Positions 32,301 to 41,026 of a DNA stretch of 64,000 nt are shown in pieces. The DNA comes from Terriglobales bacterium (GTDB lineage: Bacteria; Acidobacteriota; Terriglobia; Terriglobales; Acidobacteriaceae). The notes below the pieces were generated by a model, which made no database searches, was not told the DNA's origin, and saw only the letters and a list, made by a program, of their open reading frames with translations. Both the position numbers and the translations under genes were made by a program. The stretch's first letter is position 1. Each line of letters starts with the position of its first letter. The stretch is from positions 62,001-126,000 of the forward strand of contig DATMAB010000010.1 in the NCBI GenBank assembly GCA_035573675.1. Direction: 5' to 3'.

Positions 32301-32594
32301 GGTCTGGCCGACCGAAAGCTGCACGGGAACGGTGCGGGCAGTGAAGGTCTTGGCCTCGGCGGTCAGTTCATAGCTGCCTGCGGGTACGCCAGCAATTACC
32401 GCCAGACCGTTGGCGTCGGTGACGGCAGTTCGCCGAGCGCCGGTTTCCGTGTTCTTCAGTGTGACGTTAGCGCCGGGAACCACCGCGCCGGTGGAATCGT
32501 CTACCGTCAACTTCAAGGTCGCCAACTGTTGCCCGAAGGCGCTGACTGCAAGCAACAACACTGTGCAAGCGACTGCCCAACCGCGTCGAAGCAT
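29382..32594 (-). CDS. Oar-like TonB-dependent outer-membrane receptor 1
   Basis: 1070 residues. It has a signal peptide (about 1-21, ending FGQQ), a carboxypeptidase-regulatory (CarboxypepD_reg) beta-sandwich at about 23-105, a plug domain at about 115-240 (ADLPISGRDFIDFVLLTP, VVNTITKSGTNDLHG), and a long beta-barrel ending RQIQLSFRLSF with the C-terminal aromatic. This is the large Oar/TonB type that is multiplied in Acidobacteriota and thought to import oligomers or bulky organic compounds. It has a close paralogue at 36471-39596 sharing the VLPPPGTFNPAC.SINGTK and DALNANN segments. The genes on both sides encode candidate catabolic enzymes, so uptake of the substrate is a likely job. ATG 32594 is chosen for the signal peptide. 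Confidence 0.93.
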   Translation of the reverse strand: MLRRGWAVACTVLLLAVSAFGQQLATLKLTVDDSTGAVVPGANVTLKNTETGARRTAVTDANGLAVIAGVPAGSYELTAEAKTFTARTVPVQLSVGQTATLTVRLGIEVRQEVEVQETAQAIDPEKSDVSQVIESRKIADLPISGRDFIDFVLLTPSVAVGRSTAVGAQSPFTETVLKLSFGGTRESHTSFFALDGLDYTTSISGVQRVSPSQDWVQEFRVVESPYNADTGRSLGSVVNTITKSGTNDLHGTLYEYFRNDALNANNLLSAPGFTTLRFNQFGGTLGGPLRKEKNFFFAGYEGQRRAESPIYSSFILNTINPNPATCPVLPPPGTFNPACLSINGTKQFFGLQPETLGSILSVDNYDKFFIKINNVLSERTFWNIGYLFNDTRKENVRGAPPGEGLPSSYRDNPVRDQTVYTNLVHVFSPEWTSSTLLQYGRRTFDLIPKGAGLEPAISIPNLLSGGGFVGSVRFYREQRVQFAENVTWTHGKHTVRFGGEIHPVWTNTQVPLFTPGFGVFCPDGFFGVPISGCRPGVTQPIEEVFLFLEPREFFGQPIPARTAPFFSDLFTGPAAPIFDASTRVSYVHKLYSLYVQDQWRVKPNLSLTFGLRYDVDVLPSAVDTKTTGPDLVSPGRFHTTDYNNFQPRVSFAYSFRGGKDVLRGGYGLFNAPFVYSDILVSWIGASEFTYMLDTNVGPFGPPLLPEFSDPNNTLIGFGASGAVGLPSGIFPGPSAFFNFATTGAYPTPIGPFPLQFPLGYAKRDFPNAYSQLASLELEHELGKNWFVSAGYQYIHALQLPVYDSVNGLPNPNGRDPITGLPLPCAPAGSVAPTPLGKETFCPADPSFGFTLYVHPVGFSIYHAGTASLRKNFANHYSILANYTYSKSIDISTTINLPNVPENYLRHDLDRAIGDNDIRHRVTVAVLGESPRQWPRVLRDFKSSILMSAQSARYFTINAGFDTNGDLFPFSDRVGTIGRNTYKGDPYFNLDLRVQRGIPFSERIRGDFSVEFFNLFNIVNVQDVNHVYGAPDFVTPVPREFGDGITTPAGFGSPKFAAPARQIQLSFRLSF

Positions 32595-32718
32595 GGCCCT
32601 AGTCCCCCTGTGCAAGGCCGGAAGTCTGTCACTAAGGCTCGTGCAAATCAAGCGGAATCTTACGTTTAGCGGATGATGCCTCGAGGTCGACGCGAATCGG
32701 CGAAATGCCTGAAGCCGA

Positions 32719-35046
32719 TCAGAGCTTTCCCAGGCCGGCCAGGATCTTTTCCGGCGTGATGGGCAGGTCGCGCACGCGCACACCCACAGCGTCGTAGATG
32801 GCGTTGGCGATGGCGGGCGCGGGAACGATGAGACAGGATTCCGCCAACGACTTGGCGCCGAACGGACCTGTGGGCTCATTCGATTCTACGAAGATGCTTT
32901 CGATCTTCGGCGGCATCTCCATCGCTGTGGGCATCTTGTAGCTCAGGAAGTCGGCAGCCAGGCAGGCTCCATTGGAGTGATCAAAGGTCAGATTCTCCAT
33001 CAGTGCGTAGCCCAGCCCTTGCTGGAAGCCGCCCTCGACCTGGCCCTCGGCACCGGCGGGATGAATCACACGTCCGATGTCGTGAGCGAACACCACGCGC
33101 AGCACCTTGACCTCGCCGGTTTCCGTGTCGACCTCGACTTCGACGAACTCGGCCGTGGCCGGAGAAGGATTGGACGCCGGGGCCAGCGAGGCCATCCCCA
33201 TGATGGTGCCCTTCTGCTCGAGCGACGTCTTGCTCATGCCGTCGGGGACCATCTGGATGTACGGGGATTCCGCCTGCTTCACGACGCTCGCGATGGGAAC
33301 GGAGCGGTCAGGAGATGCTTTGACCCGTACGCAGCCGTCGGCGGTTTCCAGGTCCTCCGGCGCGGCCTGGAGCATGGGTGCGGCGACCGCCAGCAGCCGC
33401 TTCTTCGCAGCAGCGGCGGCGGCCCGGACGGCGTTCCCGGAAGAATAGGTCACGCGGCTGGCGTGGCTGGGAGCGTCAAAGGGCACGGTCTCCGTGTCGG
33501 CGTAGGTGACGCGCACGGCCTCGACGGGAACTCCCAGTTCCTCGGCAGCAATCTGGCCCAACACCGTGTTCTGCCCGCAGCCCATGTCGATGGTCGCGGT
33601 GGATAGATCGACGCTGCCATCGACGTTGAGCTTGAGAATGGCCCCGGAATGCTCATAGATATCCGGGAATCCCACGCAACCGCTTACCCAAAGCGGCTGG
33701 CAGGCGAAGCCGACGCCGCGGCGTTTAGTTCCATTGGAGCGGTGGGTGGGCCGGTCGTGCCAGCCGATCCTGGCTGCGCCCTGCTGCAGGCAGTCCGCGA
33801 GCCGATAGGTCGAAAGCTTGAACGAGGGCTCGAACGGGTGTGGCTCGCCTTCCTTGTGCGCGTTCTTCAGTCGGAACTCGATGGGGTCGAGCTTGAGTTG
33901 ATGGCAAATCTCATCGATCTGCGACTCCATGGCAAAGGCCGCCTGGGGAGCGCCGTAGCCGCGGAAGCCGCCGCCGATCATGTTGTTGGTATAGACCGAG
34001 CAGCCCTCCCACTTCTGGTTGGGGCAACGATAGGGCAGCAGGAACCCGTAGAAGCCATGCACCATCAGGACCACGGCGCCATGCGTAGCGTGCGATCCCG
34101 TATCCAGGATGCTCCGCGCATAGCGAGCGGTGAATGTGCCGTCTTTCTTAACCCCAGTCTTCAGGTGGATCTTGATGGGATTGCGCGCGGTGGTGATGAA
34201 GTCTTCGTAGCGGGTGTGCTCGGCGCGCACGGGGCGGCCGGTCTTCCGGCTGAGCAGCGCGCAGATGGGCTCGATGAAGCCCATGTCGAGCTTGCCGCCG
34301 AATCCGCCGCCGATGTACGGCGGTTTCACCACTTTCACCTTGCCCACCGGGATGCCGAGAGCAAAGGCCAGCTTCTCACGCAAGCCGAAAAGGTGCTGCG
34401 TGGAGGACCAGACGGTCAGGTTCCCGTGCACGTCGCTGTCTACGATGCAGACGCGGGGTTCCATGTAGCAGGTGTGCACGCGCTGTGTCTGGTACGTGTT
34501 TTCGAAGATGAAGTCGGCTTCAGCAAAGCCCTTCTCCAGATCGCCGAAAGTGAACGAAGGGTTGAGGGCGATGTTGTTGGGGGCATGTTCGTGGATCTGC
34601 GGAGCGCCGGGCTTCATGGCCTCCTCAGGATCGAAGACGGCGGGAAGCTGCTGGTACTCGACGTGAATCAGCTCGGTGGCCCTTTCCGCAATCTCCGGCC
34701 GGGTGGCGGCGACCGCCGCAACCGGCTCGCCGGCGAAGCGCACCGTGTCGCTCAGGATCAGCATGTCGCGCACCATGCTGCGGGCCTCGCTGGGAGCGAA
34801 ATAGACCGGGTGGAACTTGATCTTGGGCACTTCGGACGGAACCAGCACGGCCTTCACGCCGGGCAGCCGCTCGGCCTCGGAGGTGTCGATGCGCAGGATG
34901 CGGGCATGCGGGTAGGGGCTGCGCAGCACCTTGGCATGCAGCATGCCAGGCAGGCGAAGGTTGACGACATAGCCCTTGCCGCCCGTGACCTTGTCGTAGG
35001 CATCGGGCTTGGGAACGGTCTTCCCAACCGCGCGTAACGTGGACAT
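32719..35046 (-). CDS. Xanthine dehydrogenase-family molybdenum hydroxylase, large subunit
   Basis: 775 residues. It opens with VGKTVPKPDAYDKVTGGKGYVVNLRLPGMLHAKVLRSPYPHA, typical of the Mo-binding subunit, and continues with PYIGGGFGGKLD, GGGFRGYGAPQ, MGCGQNTVLGQIAAEELGV, AHDIGRVIHPAGAEGQVEGG and, near the C-terminus, GAKSLAES with the catalytic Glu. It is a hydroxylase that adds oxygen from water to an aromatic or N-heterocyclic carbon. The small (35061) and FAD-type (35541) subunits follow on the same strand, the usual three-gene set. ATG 35046 follows AGGAA. No maturation chaperone is adjacent. Confidence 0.93.
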   Translation of the reverse strand: MSTLRAVGKTVPKPDAYDKVTGGKGYVVNLRLPGMLHAKVLRSPYPHARILRIDTSEAERLPGVKAVLVPSEVPKIKFHPVYFAPSEARSMVRDMLILSDTVRFAGEPVAAVAATRPEIAERATELIHVEYQQLPAVFDPEEAMKPGAPQIHEHAPNNIALNPSFTFGDLEKGFAEADFIFENTYQTQRVHTCYMEPRVCIVDSDVHGNLTVWSSTQHLFGLREKLAFALGIPVGKVKVVKPPYIGGGFGGKLDMGFIEPICALLSRKTGRPVRAEHTRYEDFITTARNPIKIHLKTGVKKDGTFTARYARSILDTGSHATHGAVVLMVHGFYGFLLPYRCPNQKWEGCSVYTNNMIGGGFRGYGAPQAAFAMESQIDEICHQLKLDPIEFRLKNAHKEGEPHPFEPSFKLSTYRLADCLQQGAARIGWHDRPTHRSNGTKRRGVGFACQPLWVSGCVGFPDIYEHSGAILKLNVDGSVDLSTATIDMGCGQNTVLGQIAAEELGVPVEAVRVTYADTETVPFDAPSHASRVTYSSGNAVRAAAAAAKKRLLAVAAPMLQAAPEDLETADGCVRVKASPDRSVPIASVVKQAESPYIQMVPDGMSKTSLEQKGTIMGMASLAPASNPSPATAEFVEVEVDTETGEVKVLRVVFAHDIGRVIHPAGAEGQVEGGFQQGLGYALMENLTFDHSNGACLAADFLSYKMPTAMEMPPKIESIFVESNEPTGPFGAKSLAESCLIVPAPAIANAIYDAVGVRVRDLPITPEKILAGLGKL

Positions 35047-35060
35047 GGTTCCTGCCTTTT

Positions 35061-35525
35061 TCAACGGTGGGACGCAGTCATACGGACTGCGTCCACGATC
35101 TTCTGGTAGCCGGTACAGCGGCACAGATTGCCGGCGATCCCCTCGCGAATCTCCTCATCGCTGGGCGAAGCGCATTCCGACAAGAAGGCCTTGGCCGCGA
35201 GAATCATTCCGCAGGTGCAGTAGCCGCACTGCACGGCGCCGGTGTGTACGAACGCTTCCTGCAAGGGGTCGAGTTTGCCGTCGGTCTCCAGTCCTTCGAT
35301 GGTGGTGATGCTCTTGCCTTGGGCCGACATGGCAAAGAGCATGCAGGAATACGCGGCGCGGCCATCGACCAGCACCGTGCAGCAGCCGCAGCCACCGGTG
35401 TCGCACCCTTTCTTGGCGCCCATCAGGCCCAGCTCTTCGCGCAGCACGTGAAGGAGCGTGTCCTGCGGCTCGGCCATCACCTCGTGAGTCTCGCCGTTGA
35501 CGGCAAGGCGGATGACTTGCTTCAT
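35061..35525 (-). CDS. Molybdenum hydroxylase 2Fe-2S subunit
   Basis: 154 residues. The plant-type [2Fe-2S] cluster motif has Cys41, Cys46, Cys49 and Cys61 (GCDTGGCGCCT...SC). The second all-alpha domain has the C-x2-C...C-x-C set Cys100, Cys103, Cys135 and Cys137 (QCGYCTCG, NLCRCTGY). Both are standard for the small subunit of xanthine dehydrogenase-family hydroxylases. It passes electrons from the Mo centre to FAD. It lies between the large and FAD-subunit genes in one operon; the 14-base gap to the large-subunit start is short. Confidence 0.95.
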   Translation of the reverse strand: MKQVIRLAVNGETHEVMAEPQDTLLHVLREELGLMGAKKGCDTGGCGCCTVLVDGRAAYSCMLFAMSAQGKSITTIEGLETDGKLDPLQEAFVHTGAVQCGYCTCGMILAAKAFLSECASPSDEEIREGIAGNLCRCTGYQKIVDAVRMTASHR

Positions 35526-35540
35526 CGTCCTCTCCCCAAC

Positions 35541-36428
35541 TCAGTCGCGTCGGGCCTGGAGCCGGTCCAGTGCGCGAGCCAACGTTCTGCGTACGAAAAC
35601 CTTGGCGAGCGCCGCGCGATACTTCGCCGACGCCCGATGATCGGAAACGGGGTGGACGTCCGCCGTCACTTTCTCGGCGGCTTCTTCCACCAGCCCCGGA
35701 GTAATGCGCTTCCCTGCCAGAACCGTTTCGCAAGAGACCGCCCGGACCGGGGCCTTGCCCACGCCGCCGCCTGCGATCACGCGTGCATCCCGGCACGTCC
35801 CGGTCTGGTCGACCGTAAGACGCACCGCCACGTTGAGCAAAGCCAGATCGTTGGCGTTGGTTTCCAGCTTGAGGAAAGCGCTGGCCGACCCGGGCGGATG
35901 CTTGGGGATCCGCGCCTCGACCAGCAGCTCGTCGTGCCGCAGCGCGCTCTCGAAGTAGTCCACAAAGAATTCGTGCAACGAAATCTCCCTGCCGCCGCGT
36001 GGACCAAGCACGTGGACGGAAGCATCGAGCGCCATCAGCGCCACCGGCAAGTCGAACAGAGGCGACGCTGCGGCCAGACATCCGCCCACTGTTGCCATGT
36101 TGCGGATCTGCGCCGGGGGATAGCGCAGCGCATCTGCGATTGCCGCAAGCGCCGTGCTCTGCTGAACCGGAGCGGCGTCCGTAAGGGCGGCGAGCGTGGT
36201 GGCCGAACCGATCACCAACCCGCTCTGCTCCGCCTTGACATAAGCAAGGTGGGCGCCCTGCAGGTCGATCAGGGCGTCCAGCCGCAGGCCCAGACCACGG
36301 GCGGCGATGCCGTGAAGGAACGTCCCGCCACCCAGCAGGCGCGCGCTGCTGCCGTATTGGGCCAGCAGCGCCACCACTTCACCCGGGTTTGTCGGCCTGA
36401 AGTATTGTTTGACCTCAGTGAACGCCAT
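35541..36428 (-). CDS. Molybdenum hydroxylase FAD-binding subunit
   Basis: 295 residues, the CoxM-type medium subunit. The opening is YFRPTNPGEVVALLAQYGSSARLLGGGT. GSATTLAALTDAA is the flavin-binding region, and NMATVGGCLAAASP holds the second FAD motif. The C-terminal third carries the CO-dehydrogenase flavoprotein fold (RVIAGGGVGKAPVRA). It carries FAD and passes electrons to an external acceptor. It is the first gene of the three-gene hydroxylase set on this strand, with the second receptor gene ending 43 bases upstream. Confidence 0.93.
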   Translation of the reverse strand: MAFTEVKQYFRPTNPGEVVALLAQYGSSARLLGGGTFLHGIAARGLGLRLDALIDLQGAHLAYVKAEQSGLVIGSATTLAALTDAAPVQQSTALAAIADALRYPPAQIRNMATVGGCLAAASPLFDLPVALMALDASVHVLGPRGGREISLHEFFVDYFESALRHDELLVEARIPKHPPGSASAFLKLETNANDLALLNVAVRLTVDQTGTCRDARVIAGGGVGKAPVRAVSCETVLAGKRITPGLVEEAAEKVTADVHPVSDHRASAKYRAALAKVFVRRTLARALDRLQARRD

Positions 36429-36470
36429 TCCATCCTCCGCTGGAACCGGGCGGCCACACAGGCCGCCACA

Positions 36471-39400
36471 CTAAAACGTCAGCCGAACGGAAAACTGCAA
36501 CTGCCGGGCATCGGCAATGCTGCGAGGCTGCCCGAAGCCAGGGTTAGCACCGACCACGCCGTCGCCGTACCGGCGCGGTTCCGGCCCGATCAGGTCTGGC
36601 GCGCCGTAAATGTTGTTCACGTCCAGGACGTTCGCCCGGTTGAAGAGGTTGAAGACCTCGAAGCTGAAGTTCAGGTGTGCTTCGCTGTTCGAGACGGTGA
36701 AGGGGATGTCGCGCTGCACGCGCAGGTCGATGTTGTGGAACACGTCGCCCTGGTACGTGTTGCGTCCCAGCAGGCCGACGCGATCGGTGAACGGGAAGCC
36801 GTCACCATTGACGTCAAAGCCGACCTGGACCGCCTGGTAGCGCGGTGTCTGAAGGGTCGTCGTGAGCCCCAAGGTCCAGTTCTTTGCCAGCCAGTGACGG
36901 AAGGGTGAATCCGCCAGTCCGGTAAGGACGAAGCGGTGCGCCACGTGATTGTCGGAAACCGCACGCTCCAGATCCTTGCGCAGGTAATTCTCGGCCCCGG
37001 TGGCGTACTGGATGGTGGTCTGATTGTCGATCGACTTGGACCAGGTGTAGTTGGCGGTGAAGTTGAAGTGGTGGCTGAAGCGCTTGTTCACGGTGATGAA
37101 CCCGGCGTGATAGATGGAGTAGCCGGCCGGTTCGTCCAGGAAAGCGAAGCCGAAGTTGGGATCGGCGAGCGCCAGCCTTTGTTTGCCGTTGGGCAGGAAG
37201 CCGTCGGGGCGGACGTTGGTCTGGCACCCACAGTAGTGGATCTTGAGGGCGTGGATGAAGGAGTAGCCCGCCGAAATCTGCACGTCCTTGCCCAGCTGCC
37301 GTTCGATCTGCAGGCTGGCGTTCTCCGCGTAGGGATTGGGGAAATCGCGGGTGGTGAACCCGTGCGAGAATCCGATGAGTTGCGAGGGATCGGGGTATGT
37401 GCCCGTGGCCGTGAAGTTCGCAAAGGCCACGCCTGCGGTAAAGGGTCCGGGCACCACGCCGACCGGGCCAAAGAAGGCCAGGCCCACCAGGGTTTCGGTC
37501 GGATTCACAAAGGCCCCCACGAAGGGATTGTTCATGTAGCCGTTTACCGGACCGAAGGCGGTGGTCGTCCCTACCAGCTCGCTCCAGTTGAAGGGACCGG
37601 TGTAGATGCCGAAGCCGCCGCGAATGACGGTCTTCTCATCCGGGGAATACGCGAAGCCGACCCGGGGCTGGAAGTTGTTGCGGTCGGGCTGGTACCAGTC
37701 GCGCTCGTGGAAGGGCCGGGTTTCATTGTCATAGCGCAGCCCAAACGTCAGCGTCAGTCGCGAGCCGATGCGCCACTTGTCCTGGATGTACAGGGCATAC
37801 ACCTGCCGGGTGAAGTCGGCGGAGGAGGCGGCGTCGAACTCATCGAACATGGTGGGCGGCAGCAGGCTGGATTCCCAGTCGGTGCCGCGGGGGATCAGCG
37901 GCTGGCCCCAGAGCGAGCGGGGCATGCCGAAGTAGAACACCAGGGCGGTCGGCCCCAGCGCTGAGAAGTCGCCGCAGCCGAACACGTTGGGCGTGCCGAA
38001 GTAGCTGTCCGGGCAGAACGCGGCCACCCCGGGCGTGAACATCGGCGACTTGGTGGTGTTCCAGATGTTGTGGAACTCGCCGCCGAACTTGAGCGTGTGG
38101 TTACCGAACGTGTAAGTGACGTTCTGTCCCACCTGCAAGCGGTTCTCGCGGTAGAACGTGAAACTGCCTACCGGGCCGCCGGACTGCGCCAGATTGACCA
38201 GCGCCATGAACGGCTCCCGGCCGGCTCCTACGGGATCGAGATGGAAGGTGCGACGCGCAAACTGGACCACCGTGTCCCCGGCAACCTGAGGCGAGAAGGT
38301 GTGGATGAGGTTGGCCGCGACCGACTGATCACGAATGGGATTGGAGCGGAAGCTGCTCGGTAATCCCAGTCCCGGCGGAGCCCCGGGGGTGTCCTCGTTG
38401 CGCTCGTCGGAGAACAGGTAGCGCGTGGTCAGCATGGTGCTGCCCGAGAACTGGTGGTCCACCTTGCCGATGAACTTGTCGTAATCGTTCACGATCAGGA
38501 CCGAAGCCAGGTTCTCCGGCTGCAGCCCGAAGAAGTTTTTCGTGCCGTTAATGCTGATGCATGCCGGATTGAACGTCCCGGGCGGGGGCAGAACCGGGCA
38601 TGTGGCCGGGTTCGGGTCAATCGTGGCCAGGATGAAGCTCGAATAGATGGGCGACTGCCCGCGGCGTTGTCCTTCGTATCCGGTGAAGAAGAAGGTCTTC
38701 TCCTTTGCGATCGGCCCGCCCAGGTTTGCGCCAAACTGGTTCAGCCGCAGCACGTTCGACGTAGCCAGGGGGTTATTGGCGTTCAGAGCGCCGTTGCGGA
38801 AGAATTCGTAGATGCCGCCGTGAAAGTTGTTGGTGCCGGACTTGGTCACGGTGTTGACGATGCCGCCCAGAGTGCGGCCGACGTCGGATTCGTAGCTCCC
38901 GCTGACCACGCGAAACTCCTGCACCCAATCCTGCGCGGGTGAGGCGCGCTGCAGGCCGGAAAGGCCGGTGGTGTAGTCCACGCCGTCCAGGGAAATGAAC
39001 ACGGAGTGAGTCTCGCGCACGCCGCCGAAGCTCAACTTGGGGGTCTGCTCGGTGAACGGCGCCTGGCTTCCCACCGAGGTGCTGTTGCCCAAGGTGACTT
39101 CGGGCGTGAGCATCACGAAGTCGATGAAGTTGCGTCCCTTGATGGGCAGGTTGTGGATCTGTCGTTCCGTTAGCACCTCGCTCACTTCGGCCTTGTAGGT
39201 GCTGACGCCTTCCTCCGTCGCCGAAACGGTGACTTCCTGTGCCGTTTCCACGAACATGGTCATAGCAATGGAAGCGCTTTGACCGACTTCGAGACGAAGA
39301 GTTCGGGCCGCCGGCTTGAAGCGCTCAGCCTCGACCCGCAGTTCGTACTCTCCCGGCGGCAGATTGACGATCTGGGCGAACCCGTGCGAGTCGGCTGTCG

Positions 39401-39596
39401 CTTCGCGCTGCAACCCGGTTGCGGTGCTCTTCAGGATGATCTTCGCCTGGGGAATCATCGCCCCGGTCTGATCCTGGACGGAAATGGAAGCGCTGGCCAG
39501 CGTCTGCGCCTTGGCTGCAGAGGCGAACAGGCACAAGCAAACCGCGAGAGCCAGTGCGGCCGCCGCGCGATGTGTATTTCTGGGTCCACTTGTCAT
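36471..39596 (-). CDS. Oar-like TonB-dependent outer-membrane receptor 2
   Basis: 1041 residues. The layout is the same as in the receptor at 29382: signal peptide (about 1-30, ending AKAQ), carboxypeptidase-regulatory domain at about 33-115, plug (HNLPIKGRNFIDFVMLTPEV, GIVNTVTKSGTNNFHGG) and barrel ending RQLQFSVRLTF. Long segments are shared with receptor 1 (for example VLPPPGTFNPAC, INGTK.FFGLQPE, YSSFIL), so the pair arose by duplication. The two bracket the molybdenum hydroxylase operon. ATG 39596 gives an exact signal peptide. It probably recognises the same or a related compound. Confidence 0.93.
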   Translation of the reverse strand: MTSGPRNTHRAAAALALAVCLCLFASAAKAQTLASASISVQDQTGAMIPQAKIILKSTATGLQREATADSHGFAQIVNLPPGEYELRVEAERFKPAARTLRLEVGQSASIAMTMFVETAQEVTVSATEEGVSTYKAEVSEVLTERQIHNLPIKGRNFIDFVMLTPEVTLGNSTSVGSQAPFTEQTPKLSFGGVRETHSVFISLDGVDYTTGLSGLQRASPAQDWVQEFRVVSGSYESDVGRTLGGIVNTVTKSGTNNFHGGIYEFFRNGALNANNPLATSNVLRLNQFGANLGGPIAKEKTFFFTGYEGQRRGQSPIYSSFILATIDPNPATCPVLPPPGTFNPACISINGTKNFFGLQPENLASVLIVNDYDKFIGKVDHQFSGSTMLTTRYLFSDERNEDTPGAPPGLGLPSSFRSNPIRDQSVAANLIHTFSPQVAGDTVVQFARRTFHLDPVGAGREPFMALVNLAQSGGPVGSFTFYRENRLQVGQNVTYTFGNHTLKFGGEFHNIWNTTKSPMFTPGVAAFCPDSYFGTPNVFGCGDFSALGPTALVFYFGMPRSLWGQPLIPRGTDWESSLLPPTMFDEFDAASSADFTRQVYALYIQDKWRIGSRLTLTFGLRYDNETRPFHERDWYQPDRNNFQPRVGFAYSPDEKTVIRGGFGIYTGPFNWSELVGTTTAFGPVNGYMNNPFVGAFVNPTETLVGLAFFGPVGVVPGPFTAGVAFANFTATGTYPDPSQLIGFSHGFTTRDFPNPYAENASLQIERQLGKDVQISAGYSFIHALKIHYCGCQTNVRPDGFLPNGKQRLALADPNFGFAFLDEPAGYSIYHAGFITVNKRFSHHFNFTANYTWSKSIDNQTTIQYATGAENYLRKDLERAVSDNHVAHRFVLTGLADSPFRHWLAKNWTLGLTTTLQTPRYQAVQVGFDVNGDGFPFTDRVGLLGRNTYQGDVFHNIDLRVQRDIPFTVSNSEAHLNFSFEVFNLFNRANVLDVNNIYGAPDLIGPEPRRYGDGVVGANPGFGQPRSIADARQLQFSVRLTF

Positions 39597-39832
39597 GATT
39601 CTCTCCCTGAAAAAAGGGGGAGCCGAACCATCCCCCGGTTTTCGGAAGCATGGCCGCGGTCCACAGGCAAGTCTGTGACCTGGAGCACATTGAAGTGTGA
39701 CGCCCGCGGAGTTGGAGCCTGGCGGACCGCGGCATCATTCTGGGGCGTAGGCGCGTGTGTCGAAGAAGGGCTGCAGCCCGGTCGCAACGCCAGGGCCGGC
39801 CGGTCAATCCGTAAGCTGGAGCGTGGCTGCCG

Positions 39833-40948
39833 TCAAGCGGAGCGGCGGGTCAGGTCTTCCAGTGCGGTTTCGACGCTCTGGCGGCTTACGCCATGTTGCT
39901 CTGCGATCTCGTCCAGGCGATCGCGCGGAGTCTTCTCAAGCGCGCTGCCCGCAAGGTCCTCCAGGCGGAGCGGGGCGCCGAGATACTGCAGACGCACGAT
40001 GTCCGGGCGGGCGTAGTGCCCCACCGTGTCGATGATCGCTTTCCACACCTTGATCATGTCGGCGCGGCATTCGGCGTAAAGGATGGTGTCGCCGGCGGTG
40101 GGCGGAACCAGCGGGATGCCGAGCGGCGCGACGATCTGGCTGCCACCCTGCGCGTAATCGACGTTCAGGGTGGCGCGCAGAGGAAAGTCGGCAGGGACGT
40201 CGGAAGGCGTGAGGTAGCCGCAGGCAGAAAGAACAAATGCGCCGGCCTCGAGTGCGTGCGCCCGCGTCAGCGTGTGTCCCCAGAATGATGTGCCCTCGGC
40301 GTCCGCCTCTTCCAGCTTGGGTCCGCTATGGAGCGCGAACGCGCCGGGGAAAACGGCGACGTGGAAGTCCTCGCCCTGCTCGATCATGCGGGCGCGGATG
40401 AGGGTCATGAGATGCTCGCCGCAGATCAGGCCTCCGATGCGGCCGATATCGGTCTCATAGGTGACCAGGTCGCTGCCGTCGCCATTGCCCCACACGGCGC
40501 GCTCCACGAAGGTGGGCATGGTCTTGCGATGGCGTCCCAGGACTTTCCCCGAGCGGTCCAGGAATAGGAGGGTGTTGTAGATGGTGTGCACGCCGCGGCG
40601 GGGATCCATCTCATTGCATCCGATGACGACGTATGCGTTGGCTTTGGCCGCGGCTGCGCCCAGGCGCTCCGTGTCCTCGCTGGGGATAAGCAGCGCGTTG
40701 TCGTAGAAGCGGACCCGGACGGGCACCCACTCCCGCAGGTTGGATTCCCAGCCCTCGCCCCAGTAGGGATAGCCGGCAAGCCAGGTCTCAGTGAAAACGA
40801 TCAGCTCGGCGCCCTGCCGTGCCGCCTCCGCAATCTTCTGGCAGGCGCGTTCCACGCTGCGCTCGCGGTCGAGGTACACAGGCGGCGTCTGCACCACCGC
40901 TACCTTCACTAGTTCCCTGCCGCCCAGGACCTTCTGGCTCGGTCGCAT
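39833..40948 (-). CDS. Nitrilase (aliphatic/aryl-acetonitrilase type)
   Basis: 371 residues. The triad is complete: Glu54 (FTETWLAGYP), Lys142 (RHRKTMPT) and Cys176 (GGLICGEHL). WLAGYPYW and the aspartate/arginine-rich surface loops match true nitrilases rather than amidases. It would convert a nitrile to acid plus ammonia. A C-terminal extra of about 30 residues (RDRLDEIAEQHGVSRQSVETAL) looks like a helix-turn-helix-type segment and is unusual for nitrilases. ATG 40948 follows GAGGAG eight bases upstream; a GTG at residue 14 is an alternative. It shares low similarity with the other two nitrilase-like proteins in the island, so it is not a recent copy. Confidence 0.9.
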   Translation of the reverse strand: MRPSQKVLGGRELVKVAVVQTPPVYLDRERSVERACQKIAEAARQGAELIVFTETWLAGYPYWGEGWESNLREWVPVRVRFYDNALLIPSEDTERLGAAAAKANAYVVIGCNEMDPRRGVHTIYNTLLFLDRSGKVLGRHRKTMPTFVERAVWGNGDGSDLVTYETDIGRIGGLICGEHLMTLIRARMIEQGEDFHVAVFPGAFALHSGPKLEEADAEGTSFWGHTLTRAHALEAGAFVLSACGYLTPSDVPADFPLRATLNVDYAQGGSQIVAPLGIPLVPPTAGDTILYAECRADMIKVWKAIIDTVGHYARPDIVRLQYLGAPLRLEDLAGSALEKTPRDRLDEIAEQHGVSRQSVETALEDLTRRSA

Positions 40949-41026
40949 TTGGTTAACTCCTCATTCCGTTTGGCTCCGCAGGAAAAAACGGGGCGCTCCG
41001 AATCACCCTGGCGCGCCCCGTTCGTT

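Noticed and set aside
31320-32669. A 449-codon plus-strand frame inside receptor 1
   Set aside because: Antisense shadow of the receptor gene; no motif or ribosome site.
29382-39596. Two receptor genes as a composite transposon
   Set aside because: They are paralogous but diverged over their full length, with no transposase or terminal repeats.
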